From: Imperialibacter sp040222385
Lineage (GTDB): Bacteria > Bacteroidota > Bacteroidia > Cytophagales > Cyclobacteriaceae
Direction of reading: 5' to 3'
Length of the DNA: 64,000 bases
Assembly: GCF_040222385.1 (NCBI RefSeq)
Contig: NZ_JAVKDF010000059.1
Coordinates: 127,832-191,831, forward strand
The notes under the pieces were generated by a model that was not told the origin of the DNA, did not search any database, and worked only from the letters and a program-made list of their open reading frames with translations. Position numbers and translations under genes: made by a program. Of this stretch, positions 43,097-51,599 are shown in pieces (the stretch's first letter is position 1; each line of letters opens with the position of its first letter).

Positions 43097-43789
43097 ATGG
43101 ATCTGCTCATTAATCTTATCATAGGTGGCTTTTTAATTGGCACTGGCTTTCTGGTAAAAGCAAACCCGATGACTATTGCCGGCTACAATACGATGTCGGA
43201 GGAAAAACGAAAAAAAGTAGACATCGAAGGCTTGTCGTCTATGATGAGAAACCACCTGATTGCCATGGGCTTGCTGGTAATTGTCGGAGGTTTGATCTTG
43301 GATTGGATGGGTTGGCAAAACATGTCAGGCGTTTGGTTGATTGTTGCTGTCATGGCTCCAATTCCCTTCATGCTTATTCAGGCTCAAAAATATGATCACA
43401 ACAAGAGGTCGCCCGGCAAGTTCGCTGTAGTCATCGCCTTTGTTGTCATACTATTTGTCGGAACAGGCGGTTTTCTATACTACTCCAGCCAACCCGCTCA
43501 AATTACAGTCGACGGAAGAACGATTACCATATCGGGCTTCTTTGGAACAAAAGCGGAAGTCGAAAGCGCCAGACAGGTGAACGAAATTGGGAAGATTGGT
43601 TTAAAAACAAACGGCTTTCATATGGGCGATGTTTACAAGGGGCACTTTATGGTTGAACAACTTGGGGAATGCCTGCTATTTCTTCAGTCGACCAAAGGCC
43701 CTTTCATAGAAATCATCACTACAGATGGGAAAAAAATCATGGTGAACGGAGTCGATGACTCGACAGCAAAAGTGATTTTGGAAAAATAA
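43097..43789 (+). CDS. Membrane protein with DUF3784-like N-terminus
   Basis: A 230-residue protein with four membrane helices (about 3-20, 53-72, 77-95 and 110-128). The first part, FLVKANPMTIAGYNTMSEEKRKKVD, is the DUF3784 signature (G-x-N-T-M-S-x-E-E-+). The last 100 residues are soluble and PH-like (ITVDGRTITISGFFG...FIEIITTDGKKIMVNG), probably on the cytosolic side. Role unknown. It stands alone between two operons. Confidence 0.75.
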   Translation: MDLLINLIIGGFLIGTGFLVKANPMTIAGYNTMSEEKRKKVDIEGLSSMMRNHLIAMGLLVIVGGLILDWMGWQNMSGVWLIVAVMAPIPFMLIQAQKYDHNKRSPGKFAVVIAFVVILFVGTGGFLYYSSQPAQITVDGRTITISGFFGTKAEVESARQVNEIGKIGLKTNGFHMGDVYKGHFMVEQLGECLLFLQSTKGPFIEIITTDGKKIMVNGVDDSTAKVILEK

Positions 43790-43822
43790 ACCCTGCTCCG
43801 TCACAGGCTGTGAGTTCGTCAA

Positions 43823-44503
43823 CTACTTCAACTTATCCATATCCCTCACCAAAATCCTTCGCCTGTCAAAATTGATTACATTTTGAGATTTTAGCTCGTT
43901 GAGAATGGTGGTCACGGTTTGGCGGCTGGTGCCTGTGAGACTGGCGATGTCCTTGTGGGTAAATTTTGTCTTGATCAGCATTTCGTAGCCTACCTTCTGC
44001 CCTCGCTCTTCTGCCATTTCTCTGATGAAATCAATCACCCTGCTGCGGGCATCCTTAAATACCAGCGATTCCAGTTTGCGCTCCACCCTCTTAAGGCGAA
44101 GGCCCATCAGCTTAAAAATTCGCAAACTTAAGGCCTGGTTCTCCTTCATCAACTCCTGCATATCGTCGATGGTCATAGGGCAAACCGTCGTGTTAGGGTC
44201 CAGGGCCTGCGCAAAGTCTGTCCTTCGCTCTTCGCCTGCAATAGATAACTCTCCAAAAATTTCCCCGGCACCAAGAATGGCCTTCAGGATTTCTTTGCCG
44301 TCCTCGGTATAGGAACCTATTTTAACCCGCCCTTCGGCAATAAGGTAAATATGACTTGATGGTTCGTTGGGAAAATAAATGAATTGATCCTTCCGGAAAT
44401 GATTGAACGTGTGCCTCTCTTTCATGTCCGGTACCTTGTGAGGACAGAGCACGTTGTAAAGATCTACCTCCTCAAAATACCATAAACTGGTGCGTTCACT
44501 CAT
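43823..44503 (-). CDS. Crp/Fnr-family transcription regulator
   Basis: A 226-residue regulator. The cyclic-nucleotide-binding-like beta roll (about 30-140) includes IYLIAEGRVKIGSYTEDGKEIL and GEIFGELS. A dimer helix and a winged-helix domain follow, with recognition helix region KDIASLTGTSRQTVTTILNELKSQ. No Fnr-type cysteine cluster is obvious, though a C-P-H-K stretch occurs near residue 20, so oxygen or redox sensing is not supported. It is divergent from the MOSC gene across 80 bases and may regulate it or the cytochrome genes nearby. Confidence 0.92.
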   Translation of the reverse strand: MSERTSLWYFEEVDLYNVLCPHKVPDMKERHTFNHFRKDQFIYFPNEPSSHIYLIAEGRVKIGSYTEDGKEILKAILGAGEIFGELSIAGEERRTDFAQALDPNTTVCPMTIDDMQELMKENQALSLRIFKLMGLRLKRVERKLESLVFKDARSRVIDFIREMAEERGQKVGYEMLIKTKFTHKDIASLTGTSRQTVTTILNELKSQNVINFDRRRILVRDMDKLK

Positions 44504-44583
44504 AATTGGCAGGAAATCAAGGTTGAAACAAAAGCAATTTCAGCAAAAGGAACCATATTTACCATCTAAAAAGTTCATTGCCC

Positions 44584-45378
44584 ATGGCGTTGCAGATTAG
44601 CGAATTGAATATTTACCCAGTGAAGGGATTGAAAGGGATAAGCGTGAAAGAAACGGAGGCGCTTGAAAAAGGCTTCAGGTATGACCGGCGCTGGATGCTG
44701 ACCGACACAACAGGCAAATTCATTTCGCAAAGGGAAACGCCAATGCTGGCCCTTATTCATACGGCGATCATCGGTGAATCACTGGTCATCACCTACGAGG
44801 ACAGTTCCATTATGGTGCCACTGAACAGTCAACACTATTCCGGCAGCAAAGAAAAAGTAACTATTTGGGATGATGAAGTGGAAGCTCGGATCGTTGGAAA
44901 AAACTTCAACGACTGGTTTTCCGACGTCCTCGGCGAAAAAGTATGGTTCTGCTTTCAGCACGAAAGCAAGAAAAGAGAAGTAGAAAAAAAATACGGAGCC
45001 AATTCCATGGTGAGCTTTGCCGATGGCTATCCCTATCTTTTCATATCCGACGCCTCGTTGAAGGACCTGAACGACAAGCTCGATGAGCCCATTCCAATGA
45101 ACAGGTTTCGTCCCAATATTGTAGTGGCAAATGCAAAACCCTTTGAGGAAGATACCTGGGGAAAGCTCTCCGCCGGAGATGCCATTTTCCATTGTCTGAA
45201 GCCTTGCGCCAGGTGTCAGATCCCCACCATCAACCAGGAAACAGGCAAAATGGGTAAGGAGCCCACAAAAACGCTGGCAGCATTCAGAAAACAAGAGCAC
45301 AAAATCCTTTTTGGCATGAATGCCGTCGTCGAAAAACAAGGAGTGGTAAAAGTGGGGGACGTGGTAACCCTTTTGTAA
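44584..45378 (+). CDS. MOSC domain protein
   Basis: A protein of 264 residues when started at ATG 44584 (MALQISELNIYPVKGLKG); a TTG two codons earlier is less likely. N-terminal MOSC beta-barrel (MOSC_N), then the MOSC core with NRFRPNIVV, W-G-K-L-S-A-G-D and the cysteine site LKPCARCQIPTI. The pattern is that of mARC/YcbX-type proteins, which bind molybdenum cofactor through a cysteine and reduce N-hydroxylated compounds. No separate ferredoxin domain is attached. Cytosolic. Confidence 0.9.
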   Translation: MALQISELNIYPVKGLKGISVKETEALEKGFRYDRRWMLTDTTGKFISQRETPMLALIHTAIIGESLVITYEDSSIMVPLNSQHYSGSKEKVTIWDDEVEARIVGKNFNDWFSDVLGEKVWFCFQHESKKREVEKKYGANSMVSFADGYPYLFISDASLKDLNDKLDEPIPMNRFRPNIVVANAKPFEEDTWGKLSAGDAIFHCLKPCARCQIPTINQETGKMGKEPTKTLAAFRKQEHKILFGMNAVVEKQGVVKVGDVVTLL

Positions 45379-45509
45379 ACACTTGCCACATCGGTGCCTG
45401 AAACGGCCTTTTCTTTTGATTTCCCCGGAGCAAGAAATACACGCTTTTATTCCGACCAAAGCAAGGACATTCGCCTTTCAGCCACTATTTTTGAGGCAAA
45501 AGGACAAGC

Positions 45510-46061
45510 ATGTCTTATCTGTATCTCAAGGCGCTTCATATCATCTTTATTGTCACCTGGTTTGCAGGCCTGTTTTATATGGTTCGCTTGTTTATCTATC
45601 AAACAGAAACCCAGGAAAAACCGGAGCCTGAGCGCAGCATCCTCACCAAAGAATACAAGCGTATTTCGAAGCTGCTGTGGTTTGGCATTACCTGGCCTTC
45701 CGCCATTTTAACGCTGATATTCGGCCCGCTTGTGCTCAACTCCCTGGGGTGGACCATGGCCACCCAGCCATGGATGATTGCCAAACTGGTTTTCGTGTTC
45801 TTCCTCTATGTTTATCAGTGGGTTTGTCATGTAAAATTCAGGAACCTCCAGAAGGATGTCTATAAAGACTCTGGCTACTACTTGCGGGTTTTCAATGAAG
45901 TGGCCACCGTTCTACTGGTAGCCACTGTTTTCCTTGTAGTGCTCAAAAACATTGTGAGCCTGGCATGGGGCATGGGTGGCCTGATCGCTTTTACCGGGGC
46001 ACTCATGTTCGCCATAAGGAGTTATAAGAAGTGGAGAGAGAAAACTAATTCAAAGGATTGA
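45510..46061 (+). CDS. hemJ: Protoporphyrinogen IX oxidase HemJ
   Basis: A 183-residue membrane protein with four to five helices. The opening KALHIIFIVTWFAGLFYMVRLFIY is the conserved HemJ start with the histidine used in heme binding; LFGITWPSAILTL-like and W-M-I-A-K-L segments follow. HemJ replaces HemG/HemY in many bacteria and performs the penultimate step of heme synthesis. It sits just before an SCO assembly factor and a cytochrome c, a sensible heme/respiration grouping. Confidence 0.88.
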   Translation: MSYLYLKALHIIFIVTWFAGLFYMVRLFIYQTETQEKPEPERSILTKEYKRISKLLWFGITWPSAILTLIFGPLVLNSLGWTMATQPWMIAKLVFVFFLYVYQWVCHVKFRNLQKDVYKDSGYYLRVFNEVATVLLVATVFLVVLKNIVSLAWGMGGLIAFTGALMFAIRSYKKWREKTNSKD

Positions 46062-46063
46062 AA

Positions 46064-46717
46064 ATGAAAAAACTAATATTCTCGGTGATGGCTGTCGCAA
46101 GCCTTAGTGCCTGCACCAATTTCGGAGGCGAAAAAAAACTACCCATCCTTGGCAGAAGGGAAGTGACGACGGTAGAAATTGATGGCGTAACAACAGCCGA
46201 CACTATCTACCACACCATTGCCGACTTCAGGTTTCTTGATCAGGACAGCACCTGGGTCACCAACGAAACGTACGATGGCAAAATCTATGTGGCTGACTTC
46301 TTCTTTACAAGCTGCCCTACCATTTGCCCCATCATGAAAACGCAAATGATCCGTATCTACGAAGCATTTGAGGGCAGCCCTGAAGTAGGTCTACTAAGCT
46401 ACTCCATTGATCCAGAACATGACACCGTCGCCGTATTGCACGATTTTGCAGAACGGCTGGGCGTAAAAAGTGACCGTTGGCACTTCGTAACTGGCGACAA
46501 AGATGCTATTTACGACCTGGGTGAGACGAGCTACATGGTTGTAGCGGGTGAGGATCCCGATGCTCCTGGTGGTTACATTCATAGCGGCGCCTTTCTTTTA
46601 GTGGACAAAGACCGCCGAATCAGGGGTGTTTACGATGGCACGGTAGAGGAAGCGGTAAATGAACTGATGGAAGACATGAAAATTTTACTTAAAGAATACA
46701 ACAAAGAAAAATCATGA
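46064..46717 (+). CDS. SCO family copper chaperone lipoprotein
   Basis: A 217-residue lipoprotein (lipobox LSAC, C17) started at ATG 46064, two bases after the hemJ stop; a TTG two codons earlier is less likely. Thioredoxin-like SCO1 fold with copper-binding F-T-S-C84-P-T-I-C88-P and the distal histidine in GYIHSGAF. SCO proteins deliver copper to, or reduce, the CuA site of cytochrome c oxidase. The next gene encodes a cytochrome c and overlaps by four bases. Confidence 0.93.
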   Translation: MKKLIFSVMAVASLSACTNFGGEKKLPILGRREVTTVEIDGVTTADTIYHTIADFRFLDQDSTWVTNETYDGKIYVADFFFTSCPTICPIMKTQMIRIYEAFEGSPEVGLLSYSIDPEHDTVAVLHDFAERLGVKSDRWHFVTGDKDAIYDLGETSYMVVAGEDPDAPGGYIHSGAFLLVDKDRRIRGVYDGTVEEAVNELMEDMKILLKEYNKEKS

Positions 46718-47202
46718 GTAGAAAGAGAATTTTAGCATTGGCACTGGTTTCGTTCATGGCTGCCAGCATGTCAATGACAAGCTGTTCTTCAGGCGACAAA
46801 AAGCAAGAAGCCAAATCGGACGATATCTACGACGGGCTCGATGAGAGAACGAGCATCAGACTACGCCAGTACATGAGCGAGGGGGCACAACTATATAAGC
46901 AAAACTGCTCTGCTTGCCATCAAACTGAAGGCCAGGGACTTGCTGCCCTCATCCCACCCTTGGCTGGCTCCGACTTTTTGATGGCAGATTCCAAAAAAGC
47001 CGCCTGCATCATTAAAAATGGCCAAAGCGGTAAAATCACGGTAAACGGAGTTGAATACGACGGAGTCATGCCCATGCTCAATTTGAAAGACCTGGAGATA
47101 GCAGAAATACTCACCTACATTTCCAATTCGTGGGGCAACAAAAAAGGGTTGATTGATGTGAATGACGTGGCTGAGTTTTTAAAAGATTGCGACACAAAAT
47201 GA
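46714..47202 (+). CDS. Membrane-anchored cytochrome c
   Basis: A 162-residue lipoprotein (lipobox MTSC, C24) with one heme site, C65-S-A-C68-H69, in QNCSACHQTEGQG and the probable methionine ligand in YDGVMPMLNLKD. Class I cytochrome c fold, low-spin. With the SCO gene in front and HemJ before that, it probably feeds electrons to a terminal oxidase. It ends at a good terminator. Confidence 0.93.
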   Translation: MSRKRILALALVSFMAASMSMTSCSSGDKKQEAKSDDIYDGLDERTSIRLRQYMSEGAQLYKQNCSACHQTEGQGLAALIPPLAGSDFLMADSKKAACIIKNGQSGKITVNGVEYDGVMPMLNLKDLEIAEILTYISNSWGNKKGLIDVNDVAEFLKDCDTK

Positions 47203-47208
47203 CAGAAG

Positions 47209-47236
47209 AGGCTGCCGATGGCGGCGGCCTTTCTTT
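47209..47236 (+). terminator. Terminator after the hemJ-SCO-cytochrome c operon
   Basis: A nine-pair stem AGGCTGCCG with CGGCGGCCT (one T-G pair) and an ATGG loop, followed by TTTCTTTT, six bases beyond the cytochrome c stop. Confidence 0.85.
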
Positions 47237-47315
47237 TCAAACTTTTTGTTGTTGATTGGCACAACAGCCGATTGCCCTCACTGCAAGTCTCACGGCGAAG
47301 ATTGGCTACTCCGAT

Positions 47316-47735
47316 CTACTGTAGCGCATTCCCCTCTTCCAGCGACTTCAGCATTTCGTCTTTTACCTTGTCGATTTTTTCCTTTTGATCCTTCAGGTAA
47401 ACCAAGACTTCAGCTATTGGCGCTTCATTGTCAGGCATTTCAAACTGCCTCATCCATTCCATCATGACTTCATTGGCGTCTTCAATTCTTTTAGCTGTCT
47501 GTCTCAAAGTGTTTATTTCGGCCGAAAAGTCCTGATCAGTTAAAGCACCCAGCGAGTCAGCCTTTGCTTGTAGTGCTTTCGCCGTCTTTCTCAGCTCTCC
47601 CATCTTAGGCATTACCTCATCATGCGCTGCCATTACTTCAGCCATCAAAGCATCCTTCTGCTCTTTTTGTTCATTGGAGCACGCAGTGGCAGTTGCCACG
47701 AGGAAAAGAAGAAATACTACCTTTTTCATTTTCAT
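47316..47735 (-). CDS. Small coiled-coil lipoprotein
   Basis: A 139-residue lipoprotein (lipobox ATAC, cysteine at residue 19, followed by SNEQKEQKD). The mature part is charged and entirely helical, with leucine/alanine heptads (MGELRKTAKALQAKADSL, INTLRQTAKRIEDA) typical of periplasmic coiled coils. No enzyme motif. It is the last gene of the minus-strand ABC exporter operon, 35 bases behind the CxxC protein. Confidence 0.6.
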   Translation of the reverse strand: MKMKKVVFLLFLVATATACSNEQKEQKDALMAEVMAAHDEVMPKMGELRKTAKALQAKADSLGALTDQDFSAEINTLRQTAKRIEDANEVMMEWMRQFEMPDNEAPIAEVLVYLKDQKEKIDKVKDEMLKSLEEGNALQ

Positions 47736-47770
47736 AACTTCTGGTTTTTAGCTTTCCTGCCTGCCTCGAT

Positions 47771-48232
47771 TCAATTCGCCGGCCCTACCATCACAGCATC
47801 CTTCAGAATATACATTAGCTGGTTGTAATCGGTTTCATTTAGCTCAAGTTTGCCTCTCACCTTTATCCCGTTGGCAGTGTACTTAATTGGCTCCTTAAGA
47901 TAAATTTCAATCACCGATTCAGGCCCCCCGCTACCGCAGAAAAAGCACGCCGCAACGGGCAACGACGACAGAATGATATGATCCGGCTTAAACATCCCAT
48001 CAAAAGGGATGATATAACCTGGAAGCTCAATTTCCTTACCGGCAAGTTTTTGAATCTCATCACCAAACACCGGAATGCTCAGCTCTCCATATTCGTCTTT
48101 ACCTACCTTGTAAGTTACCTTAGCCAGGGTAGCCCAGTTGGCTGTAGCCAGCGATTTATTGTTGTCCTGCGCATGCGACAAATACGACATGCCAACGATA
48201 AGAAAAGCCACTGCGATGAATATTCTCTTCAT
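47771..48232 (-). CDS. Exported DUF3299-like protein with CFFC motif
   Basis: A 153-residue protein with signal peptide MKRIFIAVAFLIVGMSYLSHAQ. The core IPVFGDEIQKLAGKEIELPG followed by YIIPFD resembles DUF3299, whose usual G-A-C-I-H-V-P-P motif is replaced here by VAACFFCGSGGPES, a CxxC pair suited to metal or thiol chemistry. DUF3299 proteins are found beside FtsX/LolD-type exporters in zinc-regulated Zrg loci of Vibrio. It is three bases behind the permease gene. Metal-related function is an inference. Confidence 0.6.
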   Translation of the reverse strand: MKRIFIAVAFLIVGMSYLSHAQDNNKSLATANWATLAKVTYKVGKDEYGELSIPVFGDEIQKLAGKEIELPGYIIPFDGMFKPDHIILSSLPVAACFFCGSGGPESVIEIYLKEPIKYTANGIKVRGKLELNETDYNQLMYILKDAVMVGPAN

Positions 48233-48235
48233 AAT

Positions 48236-49486
48236 TTATGCTCCTTTTGCAAGTACTTCAGAAATGTCAGTCTTGTAGGCATTGATAGCCGGAATAAGCG
48301 AAGCTATCACTCCCAGAAGTAAACTTATATATAATATGTAAAGTTCGGAAGGCAAAAATACAAAGCCGGTGATGCCAGTAGACGACCCTTTAAAAATGAA
48401 TTGGGCAAGAACCTCGACGACCCCATGGCCAAGTAGAAAACCAAACCCAGCTCCCAGCAGCGTAATGATGATGCCCTCCATAACGATGTGGATGAATAGC
48501 CGGAGCCTGGACGCCCCCAACGACCGCATAATGGCCAGATCATACTGCCTTTCTTTCAGCGAATTGTACAGTGCAATAAAAATGCTTAGTCCCGCCATCA
48601 CAATGATCAGGTAGGCAAAGCCTTGCACCACATCAACGCCAATGCCTATCAGGGAGAAAAGCCTGGCCGTTTCAAAAGCGGGTGAAGCAGCCTGCATGCT
48701 GCTTTGCGTATTAACCATCCGAGGAAGCTGAACAGCTGCCATCGGGCCCCGATACTGCACCAGCAATGAAGTCACTTCTTTTTCTTCGAGCTGCTCTGCC
48801 GTAACTGTTATTCCCAAAACCTCAATCGCCACCGTATCCAACAAACTCTCATGCCCGTTCTCTGCTTCATCATGACCATGCATCAGCCATACACTTGGAA
48901 TACTTGTTAAAATCAAGTTATCAACCACTTTGCCGGTAGGCTGTAGCACGCCCACCACCTTGTAGGCATGATCCTCATGCGCCTCTCCCCCAGCAGCCAT
49001 GCCATGCTCTCCAAAAAAAGTGTCGCCAACGGCCAGGCTCAACGTTTGTGCCGCAGCTGCCCCGAGTGTTACCTCGTAGTCATCCTCCCACAGGGTTCCT
49101 TGATCAAGCATCAAACCATACAAATCAGCAAATCCCCTGGTCGACCCTACAATTCTTAAAGATTTGTAGCTGTCCCCCAGCGCTAGTGGAATCACGGTTT
49201 TTACCAGCCTGTTCCTGGCAAGTTTTGCTGCTTCATTGAGAGGTATGTTCCCCGTTGGGTAGTCAATATGGTAGATGCTCCCGAGTATTATTTGAAGAGG
49301 GCTGCCTTTGGCCCCTACCACAAGATCTATTCCGCTGGCATTTTCCGAAAGCTTCTCCTGCACCTGCTGACTTACAAGGAGCAAAACGACAATAATGCCT
49401 ATTCCAAACGACAGCAATAGCACGTTGAGCGCCGTACTCAGCGGCTTGCCTTTTATGTACTTCCAGCTTAAAACAAAAAGGTTCAT
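48236..49486 (-). CDS. FtsX/MacB-type ABC permease with His-rich external domain
   Basis: A 416-residue protein: one N-terminal helix (about 20-40), a large extracytoplasmic domain (about 45-270), then three C-terminal helices (about 280-400) with the FtsX core REQYDLAIMRSLGASRL-like sequence (KERQYDLAIMRSLGAS). The external domain has two histidine-rich stretches, E-H161-G-M-A-A-G-G-E-A-H170-E-D-H173 and M-H203-G-H205-D-E-A-E-N-G-H212, which are unusual for the family and look like metal ligands. The ATPase gene is eight bases upstream. It probably works mechanically on a periplasmic partner rather than as a channel. Confidence 0.88.
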   Translation of the reverse strand: MNLFVLSWKYIKGKPLSTALNVLLLSFGIGIIVVLLLVSQQVQEKLSENASGIDLVVGAKGSPLQIILGSIYHIDYPTGNIPLNEAAKLARNRLVKTVIPLALGDSYKSLRIVGSTRGFADLYGLMLDQGTLWEDDYEVTLGAAAAQTLSLAVGDTFFGEHGMAAGGEAHEDHAYKVVGVLQPTGKVVDNLILTSIPSVWLMHGHDEAENGHESLLDTVAIEVLGITVTAEQLEEKEVTSLLVQYRGPMAAVQLPRMVNTQSSMQAASPAFETARLFSLIGIGVDVVQGFAYLIIVMAGLSIFIALYNSLKERQYDLAIMRSLGASRLRLFIHIVMEGIIITLLGAGFGFLLGHGVVEVLAQFIFKGSSTGITGFVFLPSELYILYISLLLGVIASLIPAINAYKTDISEVLAKGA

Positions 49487-49494
49487 ATCTCTAT

Positions 49495-50121
49495 TTAAAG
49501 CTTGAGTTGGTGATGGAATCGACTCTTCACCCTTTGATCATGCGTGGCGATAACAAGAGTTGCGTTATACATGTTTGCCTGGTCTTCAAGGATGCTCAAG
49601 ACCTTTTCGCTGTTGTCGTCATCCAAACTGGCAGTCGGCTCATCCGCCAGAATCACTTTTGGCTTATTAAGCACAGCCCTTGCTATAGCTATTCGCTGGG
49701 CTTCGCCCTGACTTAGCTCATAAACCCTCGCACTTCTTCTATCAGACAGATTAAGTACTTCAAGCACATCCCGTATCCTTTTTTTATCCTGCGGGAGCTC
49801 TGCCATATACTGAGCGAGCAACAAATTGTCTTCAACTGTAAGCACACTCAGCAAATGTGGCTTTTGAAAAACAAGTCCAATATTCTTGCCCCGAAATATG
49901 TCCATTCTATGTCCCCGGAGGTCGGAAAGCACCTGATCTGCTACTTTCACAATACCGGCTGTTGGCGTTCGAAGCCCGGCCAGCAAATGAAGTAAGGTCG
50001 TTTTGCCACACCCGGAACCGCCCAGAATCAGGCTATGCTTGCCCTGCTCGACTTCCCAATCAGGAAATATCAGATCCTTGGCTGGCCCATAGGTGTAAAT
50101 AACGCTTTGTACGCTTATCAT
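49495..50121 (-). CDS. LolD/MacB-type ABC ATPase
   Basis: A 208-residue ABC ATPase started at the ATG at 50121 (MISVQSVIY); the TTG at 50139 is rejected because it overlaps the promoter box. Walker A is GGSGCGKTT, the signature LSQGEAQRIAIARA and Walker B VILADEPTASLD. The short form without extra domains matches LolD-like partners of FtsX permeases. First gene of the ATPase, permease, CxxC protein, coiled-coil lipoprotein operon. Confidence 0.93.
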   Translation of the reverse strand: MISVQSVIYTYGPAKDLIFPDWEVEQGKHSLILGGSGCGKTTLLHLLAGLRTPTAGIVKVADQVLSDLRGHRMDIFRGKNIGLVFQKPHLLSVLTVEDNLLLAQYMAELPQDKKRIRDVLEVLNLSDRRSARVYELSQGEAQRIAIARAVLNKPKVILADEPTASLDDDNSEKVLSILEDQANMYNATLVIATHDQRVKSRFHHQLKL

Positions 50122-50136
50122 AAAACTAAGTCGGGT

Positions 50137-50168
50137 CAAAAATAGGGGTTAATATGTTAGCCTGAAAC
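50137..50168 (-). promoter_or_regulatory. Promoter of the ABC exporter operon
   Basis: On the minus strand TTTC is followed, 19 bases later, by TATTTTTG (50137-50144), a good fit to the Bacteroidota TTTG-N19-TAnnTTTG pattern. It lies 15 bases upstream of the ATPase ATG, implying a leader of under ten bases. The rest of the 300-base gap up to 50402 holds only A/T-rich stretches. Confidence 0.55.
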
Positions 50169-50401
50169 GATGCTTTACGAAGTTCACAGAGAATGTGCTG
50201 AGTGGTAGTGTGAGTAGTTTTTAGCGCTAAAATGAAGTTTTCACCTTTTTCGCAGCAAAAAGAATCCTTTATCCTTTTTTCAAAAAAGTGCCCTTTTATA
50301 CTCAAGACACATCTTTCAACGAGAAAAGCTGAATTTCCAAATCCTTGTCATCCATGTAAGTAATCACAATACTATCACAGTTCCAGACCACCAACTCGCC
50401 G

Positions 50402-50409
50402 TACCTTTG
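50402..50409 (+). promoter_or_regulatory. Putative -7 box for the 114-residue gene
   Basis: TACCTTTG matches TAnnTTTG and lies 20 bases before the ATG at 50430. No good -33 box at the expected place (TTCC only). Confidence 0.45.
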
Positions 50410-50429
50410 AATCAGAAAAAATTAAAGAA

Positions 50430-50774
50430 ATGACATCAACGAATTTTAGTCAGGTACTTCAGCTTGGAGAAGGTGATGAAGCTTTCATTAACACTTTTAT
50501 TGAGCAAAGCACCGGGGAATTGGCAAACTATTTGTCTTGTATCAAAGAAGGGATCGAAACTAAAAATTTGTATTGGTTAAACTTCATCAAGCACAAATCA
50601 AAAACACTACTTGAGCTTTTGAGTGATGAAATGACTTCGAAGAAAATATCGACGATATCTGAGCTTGCTAGCCAGGGTCAGTGGGAACTGGACCATCAAC
50701 TTGAGTCCCTGGAAAAAGAAATTTACCAGCTAATAGAAAATATAAAAACGCAACTACAAACACAGGAGGTATAA
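50430..50774 (+). CDS. Small helical protein, possible Hpt-like
   Basis: A 114-residue soluble, all-helical, acidic protein. The layout (helices, then N-F-I-K-H-K-S-K-T-L-L-E-L-L) is reminiscent of a histidine phosphotransfer domain, where H is followed by K/R and S/A. The usual H-x-L-K-G glycine is missing. No kinase or receiver gene is adjacent. Function unknown. The stop is followed at once by a 30-codon gene whose ribosome-binding site lies in this gene's last codons. Confidence 0.5.
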   Translation: MTSTNFSQVLQLGEGDEAFINTFIEQSTGELANYLSCIKEGIETKNLYWLNFIKHKSKTLLELLSDEMTSKKISTISELASQGQWELDHQLESLEKEIYQLIENIKTQLQTQEV

Positions 50775-50775
50775 A

Positions 50776-50868
50776 ATGACAATCTTACTCGCATTTATAG
50801 GAATGACCCTTCCAATGGTCGGCTTTTTTCTCAATGATTTTTTGACTGAAAGAAAATCAGTTCATTAA
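50776..50868 (+). CDS. 30-residue membrane peptide with perfect Shine-Dalgarno
   Basis: ATG at 50776 opens a 30-codon frame, MTILLAFIGMTLPMVGFFLN followed by ten polar residues (DFLTERKSVH): one membrane helix and a charged tail. AGGAGGT ends seven bases before the ATG, a perfect Shine-Dalgarno sequence that is striking because the other starts here lack one. The frame begins one base after the stop of the preceding gene, so the two are coupled. Likely a real small membrane protein of unknown role. Confidence 0.55.
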   Translation: MTILLAFIGMTLPMVGFFLNDFLTERKSVH

Positions 50869-51384
50869 TCGCTTTATTTGACGTGCGTGGTGGTCAAAAT
50901 GACTGACCATAAACTTGATCGTCTGCTGCATATTGAGCCGCCCAATAATGGGATGCTTGAAAAACTGCCAGCGAAGCTGATGTTCTTCGAGGCGATCAAT
51001 AAGTTGCAGGAAGCCCTCATCGGATCGATCCCAATCTGCTTTGATTTCTTCCAGTATTAACTTTTCAGGAAACACATCTAGCCCTTTCGGGGCTTTGAAC
51101 TTTAAGGGTGACCTCAACGTAATTTCGAGCAACGCCAACTTTGCGCCAGAAAGAAAAGATGCGTTTGGAAGCCCATCTGGCGAAAACGATAACTTTTTGT
51201 CGATGTAGCGCAGCGTTCCCGCCTCAGATGCCTTCACATGATAAAGAATTTGCAGAACGCTCCATTTGCCATCAGCAGGTGATCTGTTCAACAAGGCGGC
51301 ATCTACCGACGTAACCATTTTAAATAGCTCCCTCCTTTTCTCCCGCAACCCCTCAAATTGCTTCATTAGCTTTTCTTTGTTCAT
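50857..51384 (-). CDS. DinB family protein
   Basis: A protein of 175 residues when started at ATG 51384 (MNKEKLMKQFEGLREKRREL); the longer TTG-initiated frame is unlikely. Four-helix DinB_2 fold: KWSVLQILYHVKASE carries the first metal histidine, and FKHPIIGRLNMQQTIKFMVSHFDHHARQI the last H-x-x-H pair. These are the three-histidine metal site of DinB/YfiT-type thiol transferases. The end overlaps the tail of the opposite-strand 30-residue gene by 12 bases. Confidence 0.88.
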   Translation of the reverse strand: MNKEKLMKQFEGLREKRRELFKMVTSVDAALLNRSPADGKWSVLQILYHVKASEAGTLRYIDKKLSFSPDGLPNASFLSGAKLALLEITLRSPLKFKAPKGLDVFPEKLILEEIKADWDRSDEGFLQLIDRLEEHQLRWQFFKHPIIGRLNMQQTIKFMVSHFDHHARQIKRLMN

Positions 51385-51599
51385 AAAAAACTGATTATCA
51401 TACACTACTAATGTCGGCTTAGTCCACTTTTGACACAATTTAAGTATGGAAGCCAAAAGACTGCATTCGTATAAGTTTTGAGTAACCGTAAAAAAAAACG
51501 GGTCATTTATTCATAATACACTAAATTTGGGCAAATTTTATCTAAATCACCTGCATAGTTATTATCAACAAAAAAATTACCCGGCATTGAAAGCCTTCT

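Noticed and set aside
44779..45459. 226-codon minus-strand frame opposite the MOSC gene
   Set aside because: Antisense to a recognised gene; the translated sequence is Cys/Phe/His-rich without any family resemblance.
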